The notes: generated by a model not told the origin, from the letters alone. DNA of 40,171 bases from an uncultured Flavonifractor sp. (GCF_944385615.1 NZ_CALWXV010000021.1:1-40171), one strand, 5' to 3'; shown: positions 32,705-40,055, numbered from the stretch's first letter. Translations and numbers: made by a program.

Positions 32705-34345
32705 TCAGGCATTGTCACCGAAGAAGAGCTTCATGTCGTCCTCCACGGTACCGATACCGGCGATACCGAAGTTTTCCACCAGCACCTTGGCTACGTTGGG
32801 GCTGAGGAAGGCGGGCAGAGTGGGGCCCAGGTGGATATTCTTCACCCCCAGGTACAGCAGGGCCAGCAGCACAATAACCGCCTTCTGCTCATACCAGGCA
32901 ATGTTGTACACGATGGGCAGGTCGTTGATATCGTCCAGGCCAAAGACCTCCTTCAGCTTGAGGGCAATGACTGCCAGAGAGTAAGAGTCGTTGCACTGGC
33001 CCGCGTCCAGCACACGGGGGATACCGCCGATGTCCCCCAGGTCCAGCTTGTTGTACTTGTACTTGGCGCAGCCGGCGGTGAGGATTACGGTGTCATGGGG
33101 CAAGGCCTTGGCAAACTCGGTGTAATAGTCCCGGCGCTTGGCCCGGCCGTCGCAGCCCGCCATAACCACGAACTTCTTGATGGCCCCGCTCTTGACGGCC
33201 TCCACCACCTGGTCCGCCAGGGCCAGCACCTGGGCGTGGGCAAAGCCGCCTACGATCTCGCCGCTCTCAAGTTCGGTGGGAGGCGCGCACTTCTTGGCGT
33301 GCTCAATGAGGGCGGAGAAGTCCTTCTGCTCCCCGATGCCGCCGGGGATATGCTTGCAGCCGGGGAAGCCCGCCGCGCCGGTGGTGTACAGCCGGTCCTT
33401 GTAGCTGTCCTTGGGGGGCACGATGCAGTTGGTGGTCATGAGGATGGGACCGTGGAAGGCCTCGAACTCCTCCTTCTGCTTCCACCAGGCGTTGCCGTAG
33501 TTGCCCACGAAGTTGGGGTACTTCTTGAAGGCGGGATAGTAGTGGGCGGGCAGCATCTCGGAGTGGGTGTACACATCCACTCCGGTGCCCTGGGTCTGCT
33601 CCAGCAGCATCTCCAGATCCCGCAGGTCGTGGCCGGACACCAGAATACCGGGGTTTTTGCCCACACCGATGGACACCTTGGTAATCTCAGGATTTCCATA
33701 GGCGGTGGTGTTGGCCTTGTCCAGCAGGGCCATACCCTCCACGCCATACTTGCCGGTCTCCAGGGTCAGGGCCACCAGATCGTCCACGCTGAGGCTGTCG
33801 TCCAGGGTAGCTGCCAGGGCCTTTTGCAGGAAGGCGTCCACCTCGCTGTCGTCCTGGAGCAGGGCGTTGGCGTGCTTGGAGTAGGCGGACAGGCCTTTCA
33901 GTCCATAGGTGATGAGCTCCCGCAGGGAGCGGATGTCCTCGTTCTCGGTGGACAGCACGCCCACGGTCTTGGCCTTGGCCTCCCAGTCGCCTTCTCCGTC
34001 CCACAGGGCCGCCTCAGGCAGGCTGTTGGGGTCCTTCACCTGGGCCAGCAGCTCGGCCCGGGTCTGAAGAGTGGCGCAGATGCGCTCCTCAATGGCCTTT
34101 TTGTCAAAATTGGCGTTGGTGATGGTGGTGAACAGGTTGAGGGTGATGAGATGGTTGACCTCCCCCGACACCGGCGTGCCCTGGGCCCGCAGGGCGGTGG
34201 TGATGGCGGACAGGCCCCGGGTCACATAGACCAGCAGGTCCTGCATGGCCGCCACGTCGGGCCCCTTTCCGCAGACCCCTACCTTGGTGCAGCCGGTGCA
34301 GCCGGCGGTCTCCTGGCACTGATAGCAAAACATATTGTATTCCAT
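32705..34345 (-). CDS. hcp: Hybrid cluster protein (Hcp)
   Basis: Hcp is a high-affinity NO reductase (and hydroxylamine reductase in vitro) used against nitrosative stress and involved in protein S-nitrosylation. The 546-residue protein has the N-terminal cluster motif of the clostridial/Desulfovibrio type (Cys7, Cys10, Cys19, Cys25, spacing C-x2-C-x8-C-x5-C, with an extra Cys16), and the hybrid-cluster ligands: GHDLRDLE, the His/Glu region, [11 protein letters not shown] (persulfide cysteine), [10 protein letters not shown], and [11 protein letters not shown]. The ATG at 34345 has GGAGG 7 bases before it. No hcr reductase is adjacent. A Crp/FNR-type dyad stands in front of its -10 box. Confidence 0.95.
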   Translation of the reverse strand: MEYNMFCYQCQETAGCTGCTKVGVCGKGPDVAAMQDLLVYVTRGLSAITTALRAQGTPVSGEVNHLITLNLFTTITNANFDKKAIEERICATLQTRAELLAQVKDPNSLPEAALWDGEGDWEAKAKTVGVLSTENEDIRSLRELITYGLKGLSAYSKHANALLQDDSEVDAFLQKALAATLDDSLSVDDLVALTLETGKYGVEGMALLDKANTTAYGNPEITKVSIGVGKNPGILVSGHDLRDLEMLLEQTQGTGVDVYTHSEMLPAHYYPAFKKYPNFVGNYGNAWWKQKEEFEAFHGPILMTTNCIVPPKDSYKDRLYTTGAAGFPGCKHIPGGIGEQKDFSALIEHAKKCAPPTELESGEIVGGFAHAQVLALADQVVEAVKSGAIKKFVVMAGCDGRAKRRDYYTEFAKALPHDTVILTAGCAKYKYNKLDLGDIGGIPRVLDAGQCNDSYSLAVIALKLKEVFGLDDINDLPIVYNIAWYEQKAVIVLLALLYLGVKNIHLGPTLPAFLSPNVAKVLVENFGIAGIGTVEDDMKLFFGDNA

Positions 34346-34389
34346 GGATGGTCCTCCCTTGGGTTGTGGGTTTTTGTCGTTCTGGGGGC

Positions 34390-34432
34390 AGTATACGATA
34401 CTTTCCCCCGCCGGTCTGTTGCAGCAGCAACA
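34390..34432 (-). promoter_or_regulatory. hcp promoter with Crp/FNR-type dyad at -41.5
   Basis: TGTTGC-AGCA-GCAACA (34417-34432) is a perfect dyad. On the minus strand TATACT (34390-34395) is a good -10 with no -35 match. The dyad centre is 29.5 bases from the -10, giving -41.5 from the expected start. HcpR, a Crp/FNR-family regulator, is known to control hcp in anaerobes; the same dyad and distance occur before the cupin-ldh operon. Confidence 0.68.
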
Positions 34433-34468
34433 AAAATAACCGGTTTTTTCTCCCACATGCCCTGGGGG

Positions 34469-35374
34469 TCAGAACAGACCGGGTTGTTCCACCAAATAGC
34501 GTTGGATCAGGTCGGTGAACCAGCTTACCGCCGGGTTCTCCGACTGCCTGCGCCACGCCACCCCCACCTCAATGACAGGACTGGTGCCGTCCAGGGGCAG
34601 AAAGGCCAGGTCGGTGTACATGTACTCCCGGATATGGTAGGGCAGGATGGCCAGGGCCTGACCGCACTGTACCGCGAATAGCACATCCTCCATAGCGGGG
34701 TACTCCGCCACGATTCGGGGGGTAAAGCCCATGTCCCGGCAGATTTCCCGGAACTGCTTGTACATATAGCTGCCCCCCTCCCGGGAGAGACAGACAAAGG
34801 GCTCGGTGGCCAATCTGCTGTAGTCAATAGAGGTGTTGTCCAGACAGGAGTGGTCCGGCGGGCACACCAGGCAGTAAAAATCCGCCACCAGCCGGCGGCA
34901 GTGGTACTGGTTCAGTCCCTGCAAGTCGGACAACACGGAAAAGGCCAGGTCAAAGGTCATCTCCTCACAGCCCTTTTGCAGGTCCTCCGCCACCCCCCGG
35001 ATCAAATCAATGCGCACCTGGGGATAGAGGCTGCGGTACTCCCGCATGAGCTGTGGGAGAAAATGCCGGCATGGGCTGTTGAGGTAGCCGATCTTCAATT
35101 CCAGGTTCTCAGTCTGTTCCGCCTGACGCATCCGCTTCTGGGCCCGCTCTTCCAAGTCCAACATCCGCTTGGCGTCCTCCAGAAAGAGCTCTCCCGCTCG
35201 GGTCAGGGAAACACTGCGGGTGGTGCGGAGGAACAGTTTCACCCCCAGTTCCCGCTCCAGGGCGGAGATCTGGTGGGTAATAGCGGGCTGGGTCACATAA
35301 AACGCCCGGGCCGCCTCGGTAAAATTCCGGTGGCGGGCCACCGATAGAAAATAGCGCAGCTGGTCCATATTCAT
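34469..35374 (-). CDS. LysR-family regulator, probable control of the flavonoid genes
   Basis: A 301-residue LysR-type regulator: HTH domain MDQLRYFLSVARHRNFTEAARAFYVTQPAITHQISALERELGVKLF, linker helix rich in Glu/Arg, then an effector domain from about residue 90 (LKIGYLNSPCRHFLPQL), of the CynR/BenM-like group. Start ATG at 35374 (AAAGGAGG about 10 bases upstream); the ATG two codons later is possible. It is transcribed away from the FLR-type gene across a 140-base region containing a perfect dyad that overlaps its own promoter, typical of LysR autoregulation with activation of the divergent operon. A flavonoid or phenolic product is the likely inducer, by inference from the neighbours. Confidence 0.88.
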   Translation of the reverse strand: MNMDQLRYFLSVARHRNFTEAARAFYVTQPAITHQISALERELGVKLFLRTTRSVSLTRAGELFLEDAKRMLDLEERAQKRMRQAEQTENLELKIGYLNSPCRHFLPQLMREYRSLYPQVRIDLIRGVAEDLQKGCEEMTFDLAFSVLSDLQGLNQYHCRRLVADFYCLVCPPDHSCLDNTSIDYSRLATEPFVCLSREGGSYMYKQFREICRDMGFTPRIVAEYPAMEDVLFAVQCGQALAILPYHIREYMYTDLAFLPLDGTSPVIEVGVAWRRQSENPAVSWFTDLIQRYLVEQPGLF

Positions 35375-35401
35375 GGTGGTATCCCCTCCTTTGCTGACTC
35401 T

Positions 35402-35431
35402 ATTATAAATTGATAAACGGATTTTATCAAT
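35402..35431. promoter_or_regulatory. lysR promoter overlapped by a perfect LysR-type dyad
   Basis: On the minus strand TTGATA (35425-35430), 17 bases, TATAAT (35402-35407) is a near-consensus promoter for the lysR gene. ATTGATAAA (35409-35417) and TTTATCAAT (35423-35431) form a perfect 9-bp dyad with a 5-base centre, covering the -35 and spacer. For the divergent gene a TTGCAC at 35458-35463 is a possible -35 without a clear -10, as in activator-dependent promoters; the dyad centre is about 95 bases before that gene's start codon. Confidence 0.65.
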
Positions 35432-35514
35432 GGACGAAAAAAGCTGAATTTCTCTTTTTTGCACCAAGGTGTTACCATATCTACGCAAAAATATTGTGCG
35501 AAGGAGCAATGGAA

Positions 35515-36459
35515 ATGGGTTTTCAAGTCATGGGCGTTACTGCCGGCCGCAAAGACAGCAACTGTGAGATCCTGCTCAAGGAGGCCCTGCTGGCCTGTCA
35601 GGAGATGGGCGCCGAGGTTCGTATGATCAACCTGAAGGATTACGACCTGCTGGACTGCGACGGCTGCACCTCCTGCACCATCGGCATGTCCATGGGCAAG
35701 AATGTGGGCTGCCCCCTGGACAAAAAGGACGACAAGAAGAAGATCATGGACGTGATGCTGGATCAGGACGCGGTCATCTTCTCCGCCCCCACCTACGATC
35801 TGATGCCTTCCTCCCTGTTTCTCAAGTTCATGCACCGCAACCTGGCCTATGAGTCGGCCTTCCTCACCAAGATTGGCGCCATCGCCCCCCGGGACCGGGT
35901 GGGCGGCCTCATCGCGGTAGGCGGCTCCACCCGCTCCTGGCAGTCCATGGCCCTGGAGTGCATGCAGGCCACCACCTTCACCAACAGCTTCAAGATCGTG
36001 GACATGTACATGGCGACCCAGGTGCCCGCCCCCGCCCAGGTACTTCTCTATGAGGAAAAGCTGGCCCGGGCCCGCGAGATGGGCCAGAACATCATGAAGG
36101 CCCTCAACACCCCCGTGGCCGAGCGCAAGTGGCTGGGCGACCCCGACTACGGCTGGTGCCCCAACTGCCACTCCAACGCGCTCTGTCTGGGTGAGCCCCA
36201 GTGGAAGGGCCTCCAGTACCCCATCGAGTGTGTGGTGTGCGGCGCCGGCGGCACCCTGGAGCAGACCGAGGACGGCCGCTGGAAGTTCGTCATCGCTGAA
36301 AACGGCCTGGAGCGGGACCGCACCACCGAGGAGGGCCGGGGCGTCCACTGTGACGAGATCGCCGAGACCCAGGGCGGCTTCTTCATGGACCCCGCCAAGC
36401 GCCAGCTGGTGGCCGAGCGCCTGCCCAAGTATAAAAACATCCAGTTCCCCGGCATCTGA
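35515..36459 (+). CDS. FMN-reductase-fold enzyme, candidate flavone/flavonol reductase (FLR type)
   Basis: A 314-residue protein. Residues 1-205 form a flavodoxin-like NADPH-dependent FMN reductase domain (VMGVTAGRKDSNCEILLKEA phosphate loop; VIFSAPTYDLMPSSLFLKFMHR flavin loop; VGGSTRSWQSM). Cys48, Cys51, Cys54 and Cys66 follow the pattern of iron-sulfur flavoproteins but with longer last spacing. Residues 210-250 are a zinc-ribbon-like module (Cys215/218 and Cys239/242). F. plautii FLR reduces the C2-C3 double bond of flavones and flavonols and founded a new ene-reductase class; I assign this gene to it from fold, genomic partners and presumed species, not from a sequence comparison. ATG 35515 is 8 bases after AAGGAG; ATG 35509 is too near. 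Confidence 0.68.
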   Translation: MGFQVMGVTAGRKDSNCEILLKEALLACQEMGAEVRMINLKDYDLLDCDGCTSCTIGMSMGKNVGCPLDKKDDKKKIMDVMLDQDAVIFSAPTYDLMPSSLFLKFMHRNLAYESAFLTKIGAIAPRDRVGGLIAVGGSTRSWQSMALECMQATTFTNSFKIVDMYMATQVPAPAQVLLYEEKLARAREMGQNIMKALNTPVAERKWLGDPDYGWCPNCHSNALCLGEPQWKGLQYPIECVVCGAGGTLEQTEDGRWKFVIAENGLERDRTTEEGRGVHCDEIAETQGGFFMDPAKRQLVAERLPKYKNIQFPGI

Positions 36460-36507
36460 TCGCATATCTCCGCTCCATTCCTTGTTGCCGGCGGTCTGAC
36501 CGCCTCT

Positions 36508-36545
36508 CTCCCCGGTTTCCGGGAGGAGACCGGGGAGCCATTTTT
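36508..36545 (+). terminator. Attenuator-like terminator after the FLR-type gene
   Basis: A perfect 9-bp stem CTCCCCGGT/ACCGGGGAG (36508-36516 with 36529-36537), then CCATTTTTACC with five T. It stands inside the operon, 20 bases before the next start codon, and would lower expression of the downstream genes relative to the first. A 6-bp hairpin GGCGGT/ACCGCC lies at 36490-36504. Confidence 0.6.
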
Positions 36546-36564
36546 ACCATGGAGGGATCCCCAC

Positions 36565-37071
36565 ATGTTTCGTAAAGATCAGTTTGGAATCGTATTCAAT
36601 ACCATCTTCGCTATCATGTTCGCTATCATCCTTCCCATTTACATCGACAGTGTCAATATGCTCCGCATGACGGGCAGCATCCAAATCATCCCGCTCTTGC
36701 AGACGGTCAGCAAGGACTTTGTCATCGGCTTCGGCGTCAGCTTTACCATTGGTACCTACATTGACCTCAAGGCCATGGGCGATGCCTTTGCCCGTCTCGT
36801 TGGGCTCAAAAATGAGAAGAGCCTGCCCTTCCACCTGGTACGGCTGGCCAGCATCGTCTTTGTGATGGTGGTTCTCATGAGCCTGATTATGATGTTTGTC
36901 TCCGCAGGCTACACCATGCCGGTGGGCGCCTTCTTCATGGGCTGGCTGATGAGCTTCCCCATGACCTATGTGGTGGCCTACGTACTGGCGTTCATCACCT
37001 TTGGTTTCGGCCTGCCCCTCACCATGGCACTGTGTACCAAGCCCCCCAAAAGAATGCCCGCCCATCCCTGA
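36565..37071 (+). CDS. Four-helix membrane protein, DUF2798-like
   Basis: A 168-residue integral membrane protein. Four hydrophobic segments are evident: about residues 8-28 (FNTIFAIMFAIILPIYI), 50-68, 92-113 (ASIVFVMVVLMSLIMMFVS) and 120-155 (as one or two helices, FFMGWLMSFPMTYVVAYVLAF). The pairing of helices and the FNTIFAIMFAIIL start resemble DUF2798 proteins, whose function is unknown. GGAGG lies 9 bases before the ATG. It stands inside the flavonoid gene block, so a role in flavonoid or phenolic passage, sensing or redox partnering at the membrane is possible but not shown. Confidence 0.72.
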   Translation: MFRKDQFGIVFNTIFAIMFAIILPIYIDSVNMLRMTGSIQIIPLLQTVSKDFVIGFGVSFTIGTYIDLKAMGDAFARLVGLKNEKSLPFHLVRLASIVFVMVVLMSLIMMFVSAGYTMPVGAFFMGWLMSFPMTYVVAYVLAFITFGFGLPLTMALCTKPPKRMPAHP

Positions 37072-37090
37072 TCTCCAGAAGCATTCCTGC

Positions 37091-37135
37091 CGCTGGCTGT
37101 TCAAGCATCAGCAGATCCAATTCCCTGGCATTTAG
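37091..37135 (+). pseudogene. Remnant 3' end of a second FLR-type gene
   Basis: Read in frame, 37097-37135 gives LFKHQQIQFPGI and a stop, against LPKYKNIQFPGI and a stop at the end of the intact FLR-type gene (36424-36459). Over the last six codons the only DNA differences are three silent third-base changes, and both end in a stop. The same CGC codon stands just ahead of both. Nothing further upstream aligns. This is best explained as the tail of a duplicated gene otherwise lost, between the membrane-protein gene and the enoate-reductase-like gene. Confidence 0.55.
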
Positions 37136-37154
37136 CGAAAGGAGTCCTGTTCCC

Positions 37155-39146
37155 ATGAAATTTGAGCATCTGTTTTCCCCCATGCAGGTGGGAAAGGTGA
37201 CCTACCGCAACCGCGTCGTCAGTGCCCCCATGGCCTTCGGCCTGATCGTGCAGAACCCCGCTGCCCGTGACTTTACTTACCGTAAGCTGGAGAGCAGCGC
37301 CAAGGGCGGCAACGGCTGCGTTATCGTGGGCGAGACCGACGTCAACTTCACCGACGCCGTCCGTATCCCCGGCTTCCGTCCCTTTGACTTTGCCAAGCCC
37401 GAGGAGGACATGGAGACCTTCAACGCTGTAGGCGAGTATGCCCGCCGCATTAAGCGCCACGGCGCAGTGGCCCTGGCTGAGCTGGTCCACTGCGGCAAGG
37501 AGAAGGTGCCCTTCGGCCCCGGTCAGGAGGCCATCGGCCCCATTGAGACCACCAATCTGGCTGGTGTGAAGGTCCGCCCCATGAACGAGGACGACATGGT
37601 CCGGGTGGCCAACGACTTCGCCGTCTGCGCCACCTATATGCAGAAGGCCGGCTTTGACGGCGTGCTGGTCCACGGCGGCCACGGCTTTATCTTCACCCAG
37701 TTCCTCTCCCCCTTGATGAACACCCGTACCGACAACTACGGCGGTTCTCTGGAGAACCGTGCCCGGTTCCCCCTGATGATCCTGAAGGCCATCCGTGAGG
37801 CGGTGGGCCCCGACTTCCTGGTGGAGCTGCGCATTGACGGCACCGACCACCAGCCCGGCGGCATCACCCCCGAGGAGACCGGCGCGTTCATCGCCATGGC
37901 CGAGCCCTACATCACCTCCGTCCATGTGACCTGCGGCATCTATGAGGAGTCCGTCAAGTCCGGCACCGAGAGCTCCATGTTCCACGCCCACGGCCTGAAC
38001 ATCGACAACGCCGCCATCATCAAGAAGTACACCAAGCTGCCCGTGGGCGCTGTGGGCGGCATCAACTCCCCCGAGATGTGCGACCAGGCCATCGCTGAGG
38101 GCAAGATCGACTTTGCCATTCTGGGCCGTCAGATGCTGGCCGACCCCGAGTTTGCCAACAAGGCCCGTGAGGGCAAGGAGGATCAGATCCGCCGCTGCCT
38201 GCGCTGCTACAAGTGCTTCCCCGGCTCCCCCGAGGAGGGCTATGACGACCTGCCCTTCACCAGCGAGGAGCTGGCCCTCTACGTGGGCCACTGCACCATC
38301 AACCCCCTGGCTCACCTGCCCTTCGATCCCGATACCCTGGCCCCCGCCTCCAAGCAGGAGACCGTCCTTATCGTAGGCGGCGGCGCCGCCGGTCTCCAGG
38401 CCGCCATTACCGCCTGCGACCGGGGCCAGAAGGTGATCCTGGCCGAGCAGGAGGGCTATCTGGGCGGCCTGCTGCGGTTCACCGACGTGGACACCGACAA
38501 GCCCGACCTGATGAACTTCAAGAATCTGCTGGTCCGGGAAGTGGAGCGCCGGGACATCGACGTGCGGCTCAACACCACCGTTACCCCGGAGAACATCGGC
38601 TCCTTTGGCGCTGACGGCGTCATCTTTGCCACCGGCTCCCTGCCCTCCTGCCCCCCGGTGCCCGGCATCGAGCATGCCCACAAGGCCATGGATATGTACG
38701 ACGGCAAGGTCAAGCCCGGCCACAAGATCGTCATGGTGGGCGGCGGCCTGGTGGGCTGTGAGGCCGGCCTGTTCCTCCAGAAGACCGGCCATGAGGTCAC
38801 CGTGGTGGAGATGCTGGACCGGCTGGCCAACGAGTCCTTCGGCATGTACCGTGAGGCCCTGATCTGGGAGATGGAGAAGTGCCACATGGGCATGATGCCC
38901 AAGACCCGCTGCCTGGAGATCACCCCCACCAGCGTGAAGGTGGAGAATGCCGACGGGGTCCAGACCCTGGAGGCCGACACCGTTCTCTTCGCCCTGGGCA
39001 TGAAGAGCGTGGACATCTCCGCCCTGAAGGAGGCCGCCGAAGCCAAGGGCCTCAAGACCTGGGTCATCGGCGACGCCATCCAGCCCGGCAAGGTGGACCA
39101 GGCCACCCGCAGCGCCTATCTGGCCGGTATTGAGGTGGGCAAGTAA
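37155..39146 (+). CDS. OYE/enoate-reductase-like flavoprotein, candidate flavanone-cleaving reductase
   Basis: A 663-residue protein of the 2,4-dienoyl-CoA reductase/BaiCD architecture: FMN-binding TIM barrel (1-345; APMAFGLI, HCGKEK near 118, HGGHGFIFTQFLSP near 173, GRQMLADP near 325), a [4Fe-4S] site (Cys348, Cys351, Cys354, Cys380), then FAD/NAD(P)H domains (VLIVGGGAAGLQAA near 404, VMVGGGLVGCEAGLF, final VIGDAIQPGKVDQATRSAYLAG). The barrel tyrosine that serves as proton donor in dienoyl-CoA reductase is Phe178 here, and the cluster motif is wider than usual. Eubacterium ramulus Fcr, which opens flavanones and flavanonols, is of this family; with FLR-type and phloretin-hydrolase neighbours the same role is likely. 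Start 37155 is 10 bases after AAAGGAG. Confidence 0.8.
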   Translation: MKFEHLFSPMQVGKVTYRNRVVSAPMAFGLIVQNPAARDFTYRKLESSAKGGNGCVIVGETDVNFTDAVRIPGFRPFDFAKPEEDMETFNAVGEYARRIKRHGAVALAELVHCGKEKVPFGPGQEAIGPIETTNLAGVKVRPMNEDDMVRVANDFAVCATYMQKAGFDGVLVHGGHGFIFTQFLSPLMNTRTDNYGGSLENRARFPLMILKAIREAVGPDFLVELRIDGTDHQPGGITPEETGAFIAMAEPYITSVHVTCGIYEESVKSGTESSMFHAHGLNIDNAAIIKKYTKLPVGAVGGINSPEMCDQAIAEGKIDFAILGRQMLADPEFANKAREGKEDQIRRCLRCYKCFPGSPEEGYDDLPFTSEELALYVGHCTINPLAHLPFDPDTLAPASKQETVLIVGGGAAGLQAAITACDRGQKVILAEQEGYLGGLLRFTDVDTDKPDLMNFKNLLVREVERRDIDVRLNTTVTPENIGSFGADGVIFATGSLPSCPPVPGIEHAHKAMDMYDGKVKPGHKIVMVGGGLVGCEAGLFLQKTGHEVTVVEMLDRLANESFGMYREALIWEMEKCHMGMMPKTRCLEITPTSVKVENADGVQTLEADTVLFALGMKSVDISALKEAAEAKGLKTWVIGDAIQPGKVDQATRSAYLAGIEVGK

Positions 39147-39168
39147 GTCCCAGCCCCCCAAAAATCTT

Positions 39169-39208
39169 ACTTTTTCCCTTGAAAGCCTTGGCTTTCAAGG
39201 GAAAAAGT
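39169..39208 (+). terminator. 19-bp perfect hairpin before the hydrolase gene
   Basis: Arms 39169-39187 and 39190-39208 are perfectly complementary (the innermost pairs open to form the loop). It is followed by TGTTATCTTAGTATTAT rather than a pure T-run, and TATTAT (39219-39224) could be a -10. It may reduce read-through, protect the upstream mRNA end, or mark a separate transcript for the hydrolase. Confidence 0.55.
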
Positions 39209-39251
39209 GTTATCTTAGTATTATATGACAATCAGAAAGGAAGGAATCACC

Positions 39252-40055
39252 ATGCCTGAACGCGCGCCGCTGACCGCTGAAGAGCGTGCCCTGCCCTACG
39301 CCAAGTTCTACGACCTGCCCATCACCCCCATTCCCGAGGACAAGCTGGCGGTACTGGCCGGCGGTCCTATCGACCCCGCCCTGGCTCTGAAGATCGAGGA
39401 CCGGAACGACCTGTTCCTCCCCGGCGATCTGCCCTGTGAAATTGGCTACTGCGTCATGGAAAACGGCGCGGGCTTTTTGGCTAACCGCACCTTCATGCCC
39501 GGGGTCACCCCCGAGATGTTTGACTGGTGGTTTGCCTGGCACAGCCTGGAGGACCTGCGCTACCGGATCTGGGACCCCGAAGACCACTTCTACGCCCGGC
39601 AGCAGAACCGGGAAAAGACCCTGGACCAGTCCCTCCCCATGCGGGAGCGCACCTGGGGCACCCAGCACGTGGTGCTGGAGGACATCGGCGGCGGCCCCGA
39701 TCCCCTGATCCTCAACTTCCGCTACCCCCACGAGATGGGCTATGACGAGTCCAAGGTGGGCACCGAGGCCTGCGCCACCATGATGTGCGCCAACGGCCAC
39801 GGCCCTGTTCCCGGTGAGGGTGTGGCCGCTATCATGACCCACTTTGTCCGCGAGGTGGAGGGCGGCATCGTGCTCCGCTCCCGGTTTTGGATCGGCTACG
39901 GCCTGGTGGACGGCCAGCTGGTGAAGCTGGTGCCCGACGGAGTGTCTGTCCCCCTGGAGATCGTCCAGGGCCTGTTTGCCCACAACCTGAAGGAGTTCGG
40001 CCACCTGGCCGCCATCCTGCCCCAGGTTTACGCCGAGAACAAGGATAACTGGTAA
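39252..40055 (+). CDS. phy: Phloretin hydrolase / PhlG-family C-C hydrolase
   Basis: A 267-residue member of the DAPG-hydrolase (PhlG) family, zinc enzymes that cleave the carbon-carbon bond next to a phloroglucinol ring. Phloretin hydrolase of Eubacterium ramulus splits phloretin to phloroglucinol and 3-(4-hydroxyphenyl)propionate. The PhlG zinc ligands (His129, Glu160, His270, Glu274) correspond in spacing to His112, Glu143, His244 and Glu248 here. Other marks: FDWWFAWHSLEDLRYRIWDPEDHF, HFVREVEGGIVLRSRFWIGYG and HNLKEFGHLAAILP. The ATG at 39252 has AAGGA 6 bases upstream; an earlier ATG at 39225 lacks a site. Last gene of the flavonoid block in the window, 106 bases after the enoate-reductase-like gene. 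Confidence 0.85.
   Translation: MPERAPLTAEERALPYAKFYDLPITPIPEDKLAVLAGGPIDPALALKIEDRNDLFLPGDLPCEIGYCVMENGAGFLANRTFMPGVTPEMFDWWFAWHSLEDLRYRIWDPEDHFYARQQNREKTLDQSLPMRERTWGTQHVVLEDIGGGPDPLILNFRYPHEMGYDESKVGTEACATMMCANGHGPVPGEGVAAIMTHFVREVEGGIVLRSRFWIGYGLVDGQLVKLVPDGVSVPLEIVQGLFAHNLKEFGHLAAILPQVYAENKDNW

Noticed and set aside
34385-34450. FNR-consensus site (TTGAT-N4-ATCAA) for hcp
   Set aside because: The half-site is TGTTGC/GCAACA, not TTGAT; it is of Crp/FNR-family shape but not the canonical FNR sequence, so I named only the family.
36490-36545. Riboswitch between the FLR-type gene and the membrane-protein gene
   Set aside because: Only about 105 bases with two simple hairpins; a plain attenuator or partial terminator explains it.
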